DNA of 64,000 nt from Sulfurospirillum sp. SCADC. GTDB lineage: Bacteria > Campylobacterota > Campylobacteria > Campylobacterales > Sulfurospirillaceae. Every line of letters starts with the position of its first letter. The stretch's first letter is position 1. Made by a program: the position numbers and the translations under genes. Shown here piece by piece: positions 55,668 to 64,000 of the stretch. Location of the stretch: NCBI RefSeq assembly GCF_000743525.1, contig NZ_JQGK01000004.1, positions 62,001 through 126,000 of the forward strand. The letters are read 5' to 3'. The notes under the pieces are model-generated. The model was not told where the DNA came from. It was given only the letters and a program-made list of their open reading frames with translations, and did not search any database.

Positions 55668-57701
55668 TTACCTTTGTGTTTGCGATAGGACGAGTTCATC
55701 CAAACGATTCTTAACCCTTTGGATCACGCTTTCCCAATCTCCAAAAGAGGGTTGTCTAAAGAGCGTGAGTGTTGGATACCACGGCGAATCTTCTCTGTGG
55801 AGCATCCATCTCCAGCAGGTATCAAAGCGGTTTAAAAGCCACACGGGTTTTCCTATGGCGGCGGCTAAATGGGCGGTGGAGGTATCGACGGCTATCACTA
55901 AATCTAATTGTGAAATTAAACCTGCCGTATCGGCAAAATCTTCGATGTCATCCATATAGTTAAAAAGATTATCCGTGTTCCATAATTCAAGAGCACGACG
56001 TTTGAATTCACGCTCCGCAGGTTCGCCTTTTTGAAGTGAGTAAAAGTCGACATCGGCTCTATTGAGCTGAACGATAAGCTCTAAAGGGATATTCCGTCGG
56101 TTATTCGCATACCAAAGCTCTGGCTGATTTGCTCTAAACCCACCATTCCAAACAAGCCCAACCCGTAAAGCTCTTTTTGCACCTAAGGTCTGTTTCCAAC
56201 GTTCAACAAGGGTATGCTCTACCTCAATATACGGATTTTGATTGGGAACGTTTGCAAGAGATGTGCGAAAAGCATACGGTAAACTTAAAAGGGGAGCGTG
56301 ATAGTCAAACGTTGGAAGAGGTGAACCTTTTTCAATGAGGGTATGGATACCTTTAAGATTTTCTAACAGTCTCATTAAGGGTTTTTGAACTTCAAAAATG
56401 ACGTGAGCCCCTTGATGGGCTAAGATCTCAATGTACCTGCAAAACTGCACGGTATCGCCCAGACCTTGTTCAGAATGAATCAGTATGGTTTTGCCATGAA
56501 GGGGAGCATCCCCTAACCACAGAGGTTGTGAAAAATTTCGTTTGAACTTTTGAAGTCCGCCCTCCACGTCCCAGCGATGCTCATAAAGTTTAAAGCCCTC
56601 ACATAGATCGCCAGAGAGGAGCAGTGCCAAGGAGTGATTCCACAAGGCATCCGCATGATGTGGATTGAGCAATAATGCTTTGGTGTAGGCTTCCATGGCT
56701 TCATCAATTTTCGTTTGATCGTACAGCGCATTGCCAAGATTACTGTACGCATCGGCATACTGTGAGTCGAGCGATAACGCTTTAGTGTACGCCTCGATGG
56801 CTTCATCAAGCTTACCTTGCGCCTTAAGGGCCGTCCCCAAATTATTGTACACACCTGCATGATGCGGATGGATCGCTAAGGCTTTGGTATAGGTTTTGAT
56901 CGCCTCTTCAATCTTCCCTTGTTTTTTAAGCAAAACACCAAGATTATTGTAGGCGTCAACATAATTTGGATGGATCGCTATGGCTTTTTCGTAGGCTGTC
57001 ATGGCTTGGTTGATTTTGTTTTTAGCGTACAACGCATTGCCAAGATTATAATAGGCATCCGCATAGTGAGGATGGATCGTTAAGGCTTGGATAAAAGCTT
57101 CAATAGCGCGATCAATGTGACCTTTGGCATGCAGCGTCACTCCAAGATTATTATAGGCTTCAACATAATTTGGATTGAGCGATAGCGCTTTGGTAAACGC
57201 TTCAACGGCTTCATCCAGCTTCCCTATATCATGCAGACTCACTCCAAGATTATAATAAGCATCACCATACTGCGGATCGATGGATAGTGCTTTGGTAAAC
57301 GCTTCAATCGCTTCATCGATCTTGCCTTTGTCACGCAGTGCATTACCAAGATTATGGTACATACCTGCGTAATTGGGATTGAGCGTTAACGCTTTGGAAA
57401 ATGCCTCAATGGCGTCATCGATCTTGCCTTGCGCTTTAAGGACAATTCCAAGGCTATTGTAATAGATAGGATGCTGTTTCGTCTCTATCGCTTGATGAAT
57501 AAGCACGAGCGCTTGATCGTTTTGGTTCCATGTGTTGTAGATGACGCCTAGGAGATGCAGGGCATCGCCATGGTGAGGATCTTGGTGTAAAATTTTTTCA
57601 TAAAGTGCTTTAGCCTCATCTAGTTTGGAGCGTTGCTGAAGCTGTAGCGCTTGATCAAAAAGCTGCTCATTTTTATTGTTAGGAACGTTGTTTTGTTTCA
57701 T
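55668..57701 (-). CDS. TPR protein with glycosyltransferase-like C-terminal domain
   Basis: 677 residues from ATG 57701 (AAAGG upstream; ATG 57722 also in frame). About 10-395 is a solenoid of roughly eleven 34-residue TPR units with repeated phrases such as YYNLGNAL, GKIDEAIEAFTKAL and NPNYVEAYNNLG. About 400-670 is a GT-B-like domain with HSEQGLGDTVQFCRYI near 410, GLVWNGG near 515, and DLVIAVDTSTAHLAAAIGKP near 605. Related proteins may be O-linked or heptosyl-type transferases; the acceptor is unknown. The repeats are similar at DNA level, so copy number could vary between strains. Confidence 0.8.
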   Translation of the reverse strand: MKQNNVPNNKNEQLFDQALQLQQRSKLDEAKALYEKILHQDPHHGDALHLLGVIYNTWNQNDQALVLIHQAIETKQHPIYYNSLGIVLKAQGKIDDAIEAFSKALTLNPNYAGMYHNLGNALRDKGKIDEAIEAFTKALSIDPQYGDAYYNLGVSLHDIGKLDEAVEAFTKALSLNPNYVEAYNNLGVTLHAKGHIDRAIEAFIQALTIHPHYADAYYNLGNALYAKNKINQAMTAYEKAIAIHPNYVDAYNNLGVLLKKQGKIEEAIKTYTKALAIHPHHAGVYNNLGTALKAQGKLDEAIEAYTKALSLDSQYADAYSNLGNALYDQTKIDEAMEAYTKALLLNPHHADALWNHSLALLLSGDLCEGFKLYEHRWDVEGGLQKFKRNFSQPLWLGDAPLHGKTILIHSEQGLGDTVQFCRYIEILAHQGAHVIFEVQKPLMRLLENLKGIHTLIEKGSPLPTFDYHAPLLSLPYAFRTSLANVPNQNPYIEVEHTLVERWKQTLGAKRALRVGLVWNGGFRANQPELWYANNRRNIPLELIVQLNRADVDFYSLQKGEPAEREFKRRALELWNTDNLFNYMDDIEDFADTAGLISQLDLVIAVDTSTAHLAAAIGKPVWLLNRFDTCWRWMLHREDSPWYPTLTLFRQPSFGDWESVIQRVKNRLDELVLSQTQR

Positions 57702-57765
57702 TAAAAACCTTTGGTATCCCATAAAAGGAGACGGGCTAACTCTTTAAATGTGAGCCCATCTCTTT

Positions 57766-58806
57766 TTACATGTAATGTTTTTCTTTGAGCAGTTTGTAAA
57801 GCTTAAGGAGTGAAATAAAAAGCGTTGTAATCGCAGGTCCTAAGATCATTCCCCAAAAGCCAAAGGTTGTCAGTCCTGCAAAAATTGCGAAGAAAATTAA
57901 GAGTTCATTGACATTGGTCGGTGTTTTGACCATCTTGTCGTTGATGTATTTGATGATGAGTGGTTTGATGAAGGTGTCTGCGATGATGGAGATCACGACA
58001 ATCGAATAGATCGCGATGATAATCGCTGTGGTGGTATTGCCGTGTGCGATTTCAATCGCGCAGAGTGGAATCCACATGATAGCTCCTCCAATGATAGGAA
58101 TAAGCGATGCAAAACCGTAGAAAATACCGAGTAACAGTCCGTCATACCCAAAATACATACCGATAAACGAGAAAAGCGCACCTTGTAAAATGGCGCTCAG
58201 TAAAATGGAGTAAAACACCACACTCATCACATTGGTCACTTCTGAAAAGACGATATTGACCTCTTTGGCATCAATGGGCATCACGCTTTTAAAATAATCG
58301 ACCAAATCTTTACCATTGAGGAGTGCAAAAAAGAAAAAGACCACGATGAGCAGCATATCTTTTAAAAAGCCAGCGCTGTTTTTGCCGATAGACCCAAAAT
58401 AAGAAAGGGCACTGCTTGAGAGCTGAGCGATATTCAGTGAGTTGATGAAATCATCCAAGGGTGATTGCATAAAAGCCAGCGGTGCAGGCAGTTTATAATC
58501 AAGCGTGTGCAGATACGCTTGAACGCGCTCAATCATCGAAAAATCAAAATTGTTCACAATAGTACCCACCGAAGTGATAGTATATACAATGGGACCAAAA
58601 AGCAGCAAAGAGAGAAGCATCGTCGATAACACAGCCGCAATATGCCTGTTTTTAGTGAGTCCATAGAGTTTGAGGTTAAGATTGTACGTCGCCATAGCCA
58701 GTAAAGACGCAATGGCAATAATCATCAAAAAAGGCTCATAGAGCTTTATAATTGAAAAGAGAACGGCTAGAAAAATAGCGGTTAAAAAGAAGCGATGTTC
58801 ATTCAT
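57766..58806 (-). CDS. AI-2E family (PerM-like) membrane protein
   Basis: 346 residues, seven to eight helices in the AI-2E exporter pattern: [26 protein letters not shown] near 223 and [20 protein letters not shown] near 315. Some members export autoinducer-2 or Na+; role here unknown. The gene ends in Lys-His-Tyr-Met-stop, where TAC-ATG-TAA is the palindrome (57766-57775), so the motif supplies the stop codon. Confidence 0.87.
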   Translation of the reverse strand: MNEHRFFLTAIFLAVLFSIIKLYEPFLMIIAIASLLAMATYNLNLKLYGLTKNRHIAAVLSTMLLSLLLFGPIVYTITSVGTIVNNFDFSMIERVQAYLHTLDYKLPAPLAFMQSPLDDFINSLNIAQLSSSALSYFGSIGKNSAGFLKDMLLIVVFFFFALLNGKDLVDYFKSVMPIDAKEVNIVFSEVTNVMSVVFYSILLSAILQGALFSFIGMYFGYDGLLLGIFYGFASLIPIIGGAIMWIPLCAIEIAHGNTTTAIIIAIYSIVVISIIADTFIKPLIIKYINDKMVKTPTNVNELLIFFAIFAGLTTFGFWGMILGPAITTLFISLLKLYKLLKEKHYM

Positions 58807-59834
58807 ACAGTATCCTCAAATAATCCATTTTGCAAAATGGGTGGGGTGAGACGAAAAAGCTCATACGTTTTAGGCGTAGCAACTCTTCCGCGCGCTGTTC
58901 GTTCGATATAACTGTTCGCAAGCAAATAGGGTTCGATGACATCTTCGATCGTGCCTTCATCTTCACTTAGTGCTGCTGCAATCGTACTCAGACCCAAAGG
59001 GCGACCTTTGCTTTGCAGTAGCAATTCGAGGTATTTAATATCAAGTTCATCAAAACCAAGGTCGTTGACACCCAGTTCATTCAAGCCATATTGTGCTCGC
59101 TCAATGCTAATGCTCTCTTCGTCCACCACATCCGCATAATCACGAATACGTTTCAAAAGACGAAGCGCAATTCTTGGCGTTCCACGCGAGCGTCTTGCCA
59201 TCTCATGTGCAGCATCTTGAAGACAGATTTTCTCCAACTTGTGCGATGCTTTGGTGATGATGAGCGAGAGTTCCTCTTTGGTGTAAAACTGCAAACGAAA
59301 GTGCATCCCAAAACGATCGCGAAGTGGCGAGCTAATCATACCCGCCCTCGTGGTTGCTCCAATCAGGGTAAAATGAGGCAGATCAATCTTAATCGTCTGT
59401 GCCGCAGGACCAGACCCGATGATGATGTCCAGACGAAAATCCTCCATCGCAGGGTAGAGTATCTCTTCAATCGCAGGAGAAAGCCTGTGAATCTCATCGA
59501 TGAAGAGGATGTCTCCTTCTTGAAGATTGGTCAAAATAGCGGCTAAATCACCACTTTTTTCGATCATCGGTGCGGCAGTTATTTTCATATTGGTGCGCAT
59601 CTCGTTGGAAATGATATGCGCAAGCGTTGTCTTTCCAAGACCGGGAGGGCCAAAAAAGAGAATGTGGTCTAAACACTCGGAGCGTTTTTGTGCCGCTTGG
59701 ATAAAGACTTGTAAGTTTTTCTTGATCTTCTCTTGCCCGATGTAATCTTCAAACGAAGAGGGGCGCAAGCTTTTTTCGTACTCGTTCTCAAAGGAGATTT
59801 TTTCGATTTCGACGATGCGTTCCATCACACTCAC
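58803..59834 (-). CDS. ruvB: Holliday junction branch-migration helicase RuvB
   Basis: 343 residues. Walker [14 protein letters not shown] near 62, Walker [11 protein letters not shown] near 110, sensor [20 protein letters not shown] near 155, Arg finger and C-terminal winged helix (RTARGRVAT). Start is GTG 59834 or ATG 59825. Overlaps panB and the AI-2E gene by 4 bp. Confidence 0.95.
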   Translation of the reverse strand: MSVMERIVEIEKISFENEYEKSLRPSSFEDYIGQEKIKKNLQVFIQAAQKRSECLDHILFFGPPGLGKTTLAHIISNEMRTNMKITAAPMIEKSGDLAAILTNLQEGDILFIDEIHRLSPAIEEILYPAMEDFRLDIIIGSGPAAQTIKIDLPHFTLIGATTRAGMISSPLRDRFGMHFRLQFYTKEELSLIITKASHKLEKICLQDAAHEMARRSRGTPRIALRLLKRIRDYADVVDEESISIERAQYGLNELGVNDLGFDELDIKYLELLLQSKGRPLGLSTIAAALSEDEGTIEDVIEPYLLANSYIERTARGRVATPKTYELFRLTPPILQNGLFEDTV

Positions 59835-60619
59835 TTTGTATAGGTGTAAGGAGCTTCGGGAAAACGTCGCTCTTGCACCTCTTTGACATACGCATCAACG
59901 GCATCTTGAACCAGCGTGGCACCTTCTAAATAGCGTTTGACAAATTTGGGTTGAAACGCTTGGAAAAAGCCTAACATATCACTCCACACCAACACTTGTC
60001 CGTCGGTGTATTTTCCAGCACCTATACCAATGGTGGGAATTGAGATTGCTTCGGAAATGCGTTTTGCTGCCTCTTCAACAACCCCTTCGATGACCACGCT
60101 AAACGCACCTGCTTCTTCAACGGCTTTGGCATCTTTGATTAAGGCAAGTATGTCTTCTTCGCTACGTCCACGTACTTTATAGCCGCCTTCGCTTCTGACA
60201 TATTGAGGCATGAGTCCGATGTGTCCCATAACAGCAACAGAATTTTGAGTCAGTGCTCTTATGATGTGAGCGCGACTCACACCACCTTCAATCTTAACGG
60301 CATGCGCATTGGTTTGTGCGTAAACGAGGGACGCATTATGCAGTGCCATTTTTTCATCGGTGTAGGTACCAAAAGGCATATCACAAACGATAAAGGTCTC
60401 TTTAGCACCCGCACATACTGCTTTGGTGTGGTAGAGCATCACGTCCATACTCGCTGAAAGTGTGTCTGGTTTGGCATTGAAACTCATATTGAGACTATCG
60501 CCAACGAGGATGATGTCGACCTTTTGATCGAAGAGTGAGGCAAAAAGGGCATCATAGGCTGTAATGACGCTAAGGGGTGTTTTCCCCTTGTGTTGTTTAA
60601 TGGCTGTAATTGTTTTCAT
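59831..60619 (-). CDS. panB: Ketopantoate hydroxymethyltransferase
   Basis: 262 residues from ATG 60619 ([20 protein letters not shown]); the longer open frame adds a non-homologous extension. VGDSLNMSF near 42, DMPFGTY near 81, KIEGG near 112, GHIGLMPQ near 136 and the active Glu in VIEGV near 177. First committed step of pantothenate synthesis. It has no Shine-Dalgarno but TATAAT six bases upstream. Confidence 0.94.
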   Translation of the reverse strand: MKTITAIKQHKGKTPLSVITAYDALFASLFDQKVDIILVGDSLNMSFNAKPDTLSASMDVMLYHTKAVCAGAKETFIVCDMPFGTYTDEKMALHNASLVYAQTNAHAVKIEGGVSRAHIIRALTQNSVAVMGHIGLMPQYVRSEGGYKVRGRSEEDILALIKDAKAVEEAGAFSVVIEGVVEEAAKRISEAISIPTIGIGAGKYTDGQVLVWSDMLGFFQAFQPKFVKRYLEGATLVQDAVDAYVKEVQERRFPEAPYTYTK

Positions 60620-60698
60620 GGAGGAATTATACCCTATTTTACGACAAGAAAATTTTAGATTAAACATGATACAATGAGCTACTTCGGAGGGTAACAAC
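60620..60698. promoter_or_regulatory. Divergent promoters of panB and the HPt-trpA operon
   Basis: On the minus strand TATAAT (60626-60631) is 6 bases from the panB ATG, so transcription would start at or next to the start codon. On the plus strand GATACAAT (about 60667-60674) may be the -10 for the HPt gene, which has GGAGG before its ATG at 60699. Confidence 0.5.
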
Positions 60699-61109
60699 AT
60701 GGGTATTTTGGCACAATTGGAAGTTGATTTTGACATCGAAATTATCGGAGATTTTATCTCTCATTATGCCATTATGTTTGAAAATATGGAACCTCTCATT
60801 ATTGGACTGAGTAAAAAAGAGCGTTATGCTGACAATATTGGAGATATTTTTCGCATTTTTCACAATATGAAATCAGCCGCAGGATTCTTAAAACTGGATC
60901 CTATTATTAAGTTAGCCGTATTGTGCGAAGATATTGTTGAAGAAGCGCGCATGTTAGAGGGTCCTGCAAGTGAAGAGTTTATTGATTGGTTGCTGTTGGT
61001 GAGTGATCAATTTGAAAAATACCGTAAAGATGTGGAAAATGATGCCGCATTTTTTACCGTTTTAAATCCCTTAATTATCAAAGTACCTCATACGTTGGAG
61101 AGAGCGTGA
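60699..61109 (+). CDS. HPt-domain phosphotransfer protein
   Basis: 136 residues, all helical. The signature HNMKSAAGFLKL near 54 is that of histidine phosphotransfer domains (H-x-[LM]-K-[GS]), with His54 as the likely phosphorylated residue; the flanking DIFRIF and LCEDIVEEAR fit helices 2-3. No kinase or receiver is adjacent, so the partner is elsewhere. It overlaps trpA by 4 bp, an odd pairing conserved-looking only by translation coupling. Confidence 0.78.
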   Translation: MGILAQLEVDFDIEIIGDFISHYAIMFENMEPLIIGLSKKERYADNIGDIFRIFHNMKSAAGFLKLDPIIKLAVLCEDIVEEARMLEGPASEEFIDWLLLVSDQFEKYRKDVENDAAFFTVLNPLIIKVPHTLERA

Positions 61110-61846
61110 AGCAATTAGTTGCCTACATTACGGCGGGTTTTCCCGATAAGAATTTTTCATTAGATTTGGTTTCTGCCTTAAAAGAAGCAGGTGTCGATAA
61201 GTTAGAGTTAGGCATTCCTTTCTCTGATCCTGTAGCAGATGGTCCTATTATTGAGCTGGCTAACTTGCATGCCCTGCACAATGGCTTTAAAATGGAGACA
61301 CTTTTTGAGATATCTTCGGTGGTTGCTCCTACCATTGAGACCTATTGGATGGGCTATTTCAACCCTTTTTACCACAAAGGCATGGAATTATTTGCCCAAA
61401 AGGCAGCCGAGTTTGGTGTCAAAGGGTTTATTATCCCTGATCTTCCGTATGAAGAAGCTACGCCATACATTCCGTTGATGGATCAGCATCACGTCTCATT
61501 GGTCAGTTTTGTAGCACCAACGCACACTAAAGAGCGCATCGCTACGGTTGTGAAAGATGCCAAAGGATTTATCTATTTGGTTGCGTATGCTGGCATTACA
61601 GGTGCGCACGCGAGTGAAGACTTGAGCAAAACGATCCAGATGATTAAAGAGCAGAGTCAAACACCTCTGTTTGTAGGATTTGGTGTCAATGAAAAGACTG
61701 CAAAAGAGCGTGTTCGTGGTGTGGATGGCGTTATCGTAGGCAGTGCTTTTGTGGAAGTGCTTTTAAATGAAAGTCTCAGTGGAAGTGAAAAGATTGCGAG
61801 TATTGCTCAAAAAGCACGAATCATTAAAGAGAAAATTAACGCGTAA
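61106..61846 (+). CDS. trpA: Tryptophan synthase alpha chain
   Basis: 246 residues, GTG start overlapping the HPt stop. ELGIPFSDPVADGPII near 33 holds the catalytic Glu and Asp, IIPDLPYEE near 114, AYAGITGA near 159 and GFGVNEK near 194. No trpB or other trp gene is near, so trpA is detached from the pathway operon. It splits indole-glycerol phosphate for TrpB. Confidence 0.95.
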   Translation: MKQLVAYITAGFPDKNFSLDLVSALKEAGVDKLELGIPFSDPVADGPIIELANLHALHNGFKMETLFEISSVVAPTIETYWMGYFNPFYHKGMELFAQKAAEFGVKGFIIPDLPYEEATPYIPLMDQHHVSLVSFVAPTHTKERIATVVKDAKGFIYLVAYAGITGAHASEDLSKTIQMIKEQSQTPLFVGFGVNEKTAKERVRGVDGVIVGSAFVEVLLNESLSGSEKIASIAQKARIIKEKINA

Positions 61847-61878
61847 AAAAGTGCGTAGCAGTGGTGATTATATCACTG

Positions 61879-62475
61879 TTACTTTGGTGTTGGCTCATCA
61901 GGTTGTTTGAGTTTTTCAAGCAAGGAGTCAAACGAATCTTTGGTTAAAATATCGGCAAACTGCGTACGGTAGGTTTGAATAATGCTCACCCCTAAAATAT
62001 CCACATCGTAAATCATCCAGCTGCCATTTTTATCTTTATAAAATTTGTAGATAATCTCATACACTTCGCTGTTTTTCATAAGATGCGTCGTTAAATGAAT
62101 CCGCGTATCTTTAATTTTTTCCAAATTCTTAATGACAATCTTCTCATCCGTGTAAAGATCCAATTTTTCCATGTATGATGTTTTGAGTTTCATCTCAAAA
62201 AGTTTGGTAAATTCCGTTTGTTTGGGAGAGGCAAGCGATGCCCACTGTTTTCCACCCAGAGAAAGTTGTGCCATTAAGGTGTAGTCAAAAATAGAATCAA
62301 AAATAGTGAAAAGTTTTTCAGTTTTTTGAGGCTTGGGCATTTTTTTATCACGTAAAATGGTGGTGGCAAGGTCGATATTGCTTTGCATAAACGAAGGAAT
62401 ATCGGCTTCTGGAATCGCAAAAGAGACGTTACATGTAAAGAGTAATGCTAAAAAGATACGTGCAAAAAAGTTCAT
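61879..62475 (-). CDS. mlaC: MlaC/Ttg2D phospholipid-binding protein
   Basis: 198 residues with a signal peptide (MNFFARIFLALLFTCNVSFA). MlaC family pattern: LFTIFDSIFDYTLMAQLSLG, then KQTEFTKLFEMKLKTSYMEKL and NGSWMIYDVDILGVSIIQTYRTQF. Carries phospholipids across the periplasm between MlaA and the MlaFEDB transporter, which is not in the window. A palindrome core at 62429 is read as FTCN in the signal peptide. 3 bp downstream of mlaA. Confidence 0.9.
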   Translation of the reverse strand: MNFFARIFLALLFTCNVSFAIPEADIPSFMQSNIDLATTILRDKKMPKPQKTEKLFTIFDSIFDYTLMAQLSLGGKQWASLASPKQTEFTKLFEMKLKTSYMEKLDLYTDEKIVIKNLEKIKDTRIHLTTHLMKNSEVYEIIYKFYKDKNGSWMIYDVDILGVSIIQTYRTQFADILTKDSFDSLLEKLKQPDEPTPK

Positions 62476-62478
62476 ACG

Positions 62479-63228
62479 TTACTCACTGATTAGTTTAGTT
62501 CTGCGTGATTCATAGACATCGCGCAAGAAAGGATAGAGCTCAATCGCATCTTTTTTAAAGTTGTCATACTCTTTTACATGTAAAGAGGTTTTATTGATGG
62601 TGTAAAAGGCAGTAGCCGCCATTGCTTGACCTGAATTATCAAGCAGATTGGCATCGTGACGCCCTTTCATGTAGGTAATGGGATTAAGCCACATATCGCC
62701 AGCAAGTCCTGCAATATCGCGAACATTGGATGGTCCAAAGAGCGGAAGGACAACGTGGAAGCCATTGCCAACACCATAATAGCCCAGTGTCTGACCTAAG
62801 TCTTCATCGTGTGCTTTGATGCCAAGTTCTTCAGCCGCCACATCGCGAAAGCCCAAAATTCCCATGGTTGAGTTCAGTACAAACCGTTCCGTCTCTTCCA
62901 AACTGTTGTAAAATTTGAGTTGCAAAAGGTTGTTGACAAGACGAATAGGGTAAAAAAGATTCTCAAAAAAGTTTGAGACACCGTGACGCGCCATTTCAGG
63001 CATAACATACGCGTACCCTTGCGCCGTCGGTCTTAGAAGATATTCGTAAAAATTATCATTAACGCGTGTCATCACTTCATTGTAGCCACTGAGTGGATCG
63101 AAAAGATTTTCGCTGTTGTTCGTATTAAATTCAGTCTCAAAGTCATCATTATTATGCGTAGTCGTACCGATATAGTCACTTGCAGACAAAAAGGTTAGGC
63201 TTAGTAAACAGGCTAAAATAAAACGCAA
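62479..63228 (-). CDS. mlaA: MlaA/VacJ outer-membrane lipid asymmetry protein
   Basis: 249 residues. DPLSGYNEVMTRVNDNFYEYL near 42, VSNFFENLFYPIRLVNNLLQ near 84, NSTMGILGFRDVA near 115, then GQTLGYYGVGNGFHVVLPLFGPSNVRD. Removes phospholipids from the outer leaflet. The signal peptide (MRFILACLLSLTFLSASDY) lacks a lipobox cysteine at the cleavage point, whereas E. coli MlaA is a lipoprotein. Palindrome at 62573 is read as LHVK. Confidence 0.92.
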   Translation of the reverse strand: MRFILACLLSLTFLSASDYIGTTTHNNDDFETEFNTNNSENLFDPLSGYNEVMTRVNDNFYEYLLRPTAQGYAYVMPEMARHGVSNFFENLFYPIRLVNNLLQLKFYNSLEETERFVLNSTMGILGFRDVAAEELGIKAHDEDLGQTLGYYGVGNGFHVVLPLFGPSNVRDIAGLAGDMWLNPITYMKGRHDANLLDNSGQAMAATAFYTINKTSLHVKEYDNFKKDAIELYPFLRDVYESRRTKLISE

Positions 63229-63339
63229 AATAGTACCTCTTTTGTTTAAAATTGCTCAATTATAGGATTTTTTTGATTTAAAGTAAATTAAAGTAAGCAT
63301 CTTTACTTATAGTTAGATTAAAACAAGCAAAATTTAATC

Positions 63340-63454
63340 TTCTTTTGACTATAATCACCGTCCAAATCTCACACACACCAATCCTTTACGGTTGCAGTTT
63401 ACGCTGTTGATGGGTGTGGAGGCAAAACCAAAAAAAAACACAAGGAGCAAATTC
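63340..63454 (+). promoter_or_regulatory. rpsB promoter and structured leader
   Basis: TATAAT at 63350-63355 should start transcription near 63362. The ~90-base leader can fold 63373-63382 onto 63408-63417 (ten pairs, one A-G mismatch), with a further CAG/CTG pair inside the loop, just before the AAGGAG (63442) of rpsB. In other bacteria S2 represses its own mRNA through such leaders; the same may hold here. Confidence 0.5.
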
Positions 63455-64000
63455 ATGGTAACCATGAAAGATCTATTAGAATGTGGTGTACACTTCGGAC
63501 ACCAAACACGACGTTGGAATCCAAAGATGAAAAAATTTATCTTTGGCGAGAGAAAAAACATCTACATCGTAGATTTACAAAAAACATTACGTTATTTTAG
63601 ATACACGTACAATGTTGTTAAAGATGCAGCAGCAGAGGGCAAAACAATGCTTTTTGTTGGTACAAAAAAACAAGCAAGCCAAGCCATTAAAGAGTACGCA
63701 GAAAAATGCGGTATGCCATATGTGAATCACAGATGGTTAGGCGGAATGTTGACTAACTACCAAACCATCAGACAATCAATCCGTAAACTTGACATCATCG
63801 AGAAAATGGAAGAAGATGGACAAATTGACCTTCTGACTAAAAAAGAAGCGTTAATGCTTAGAAGAAAAAAAGAGAAACTTTTGGATTACCTTGGTGGTAT
63901 CCGTAATATGAAAAACTTACCAGATATGATTTTTGTTATTGACACCGTCAAAGAAAAAATTGCCGTTCAAGAAGCAAGACGTCTTGGAATCACCGTTGTG
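63455..64000 (+). CDS. rpsB: 30S ribosomal protein S2, 3' truncated by window edge
   Basis: 182 codons are present from ATG 63455 (AAGGAGCAAATTC upstream): [20 protein letters not shown], then [30 protein letters not shown]-type [10 protein letters not shown] and [14 protein letters not shown], all S2 signatures. The frame stays open to the edge. Usually followed by tsf. Confidence 0.96.
   Translation, partial: MVTMKDLLECGVHFGHQTRRWNPKMKKFIFGERKNIYIVDLQKTLRYFRYTYNVVKDAAAEGKTMLFVGTKKQASQAIKEYAEKCGMPYVNHRWLGGMLTNYQTIRQSIRKLDIIEKMEEDGQIDLLTKKEALMLRRKKEKLLDYLGGIRNMKNLPDMIFVIDTVKEKIAVQEARRLGITVV

Noticed and set aside
60620-60736. 39-residue N-terminal extension of PanB
   Set aside because: Not part of the PanB family, and it crosses a clear promoter and the divergent HPt gene start.
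149-62584. TTTACATGTAAA as a CRISPR repeat or an uptake sequence of known type
   Set aside because: No regular spacing and no spacers, so not CRISPR. It matches no uptake sequence I know (Haemophilus, Neisseria). Campylobacter DNA uptake is linked to methylated RAATTY, a different site.
149-62584. TTTACATGTAAA as an ordinary FNR/Crp operator
   Set aside because: The family consensus is TTGAT-N4-ATCAA or TTAAC-N4-GTTAA, and two thirds of the copies lie inside genes with no promoter, so a classical regulon alone cannot explain it.

Overview
The window is one chromosomal segment of a campylobacterotal (epsilonproteobacterial) bacterium, most likely Sulfurospirillum or a close relative. This genus call is inferred from content: a Wolinella-type frdCAB fumarate reductase, a TorA-like molybdoenzyme paired with a monohaem cytochrome, a CetA/CetB-like split energy-taxis receptor, the hemB/argF/UPF0763/hemN cluster, paired dynamin-like GTPases, and a Pgp2/Csd6-like peptidoglycan peptidase. 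No rRNA or tRNA gene was seen.

Layout. 1-2.4 kb: 5'-truncated SagB-type nitroreductase converging on a MATE exporter. 2.6-9.8 kb: S/N-oxide (TMAO-type) reductase with its cytochrome, then a response regulator, a family-5 solute-binding protein and a histidine kinase, probably its three-part sensor system. 10-11.9 kb: split chemoreceptor pair. 12.1-29.3 kb: complete complex I in two convergent operons, nuoG-N (+) and nuoA-F (-), with a single-chain type IIG restriction-modification gene between them. 29.5-31.9 kb: cell-wall genes (LD-peptidase, alanine racemase). 32-36.4 kb: degenerate GGDEF protein, rsmG, sodB, mscL, a GNAT remnant, ribA. 36.5-41.7 kb: haem and arginine genes and a glycolate-oxidase-like iron-sulphur protein. 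42.2-43.5 kb: two tandem toxin-antitoxin modules. 43.5-47.4 kb: SotB exporter, YchJ, Crp/Fnr regulator, small heat-shock protein, lgt. 47.6-51.1 kb: frdCAB. 51.2-55.6 kb: dynamin-like pair. 55.7-63.2 kb: TPR-glycosyltransferase-like protein, AI-2E exporter, ruvB, panB, HPt protein, trpA, mlaC, mlaA. From 63.4 kb: rpsB, running off the edge.

The strongest signal not explained by genes is a perfect palindrome, TTTACATGTAAA (core TTACATGTAA). I counted 35 cores, 24 of them full 12-mers, in genes and between genes, where well under one is expected by chance. In genes it appears in unrelated proteins as the tetrapeptides LHVK or FTCK, or at a gene end as Y-M-stop, so DNA rather than protein is being conserved. 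Between genes it forms the centre of hairpins after nuoN and nuoF, a double palindrome between sodB and mscL, and a repeated boundary of both toxin-antitoxin modules. It is absent from the AT-rich restriction-modification gene, the reductase gene and the frd operon. It resembles cyanobacterial HIP1 in behaviour. I do not know of a description of it, and its function is unknown.

Together the genes describe a respiratory, versatile anaerobe or microaerophile: NADH oxidation by complex I, quinol oxidation by fumarate and S/N-oxides, haem synthesis by the oxygen-independent route, energy taxis, and oxidative-stress defence by SodB.
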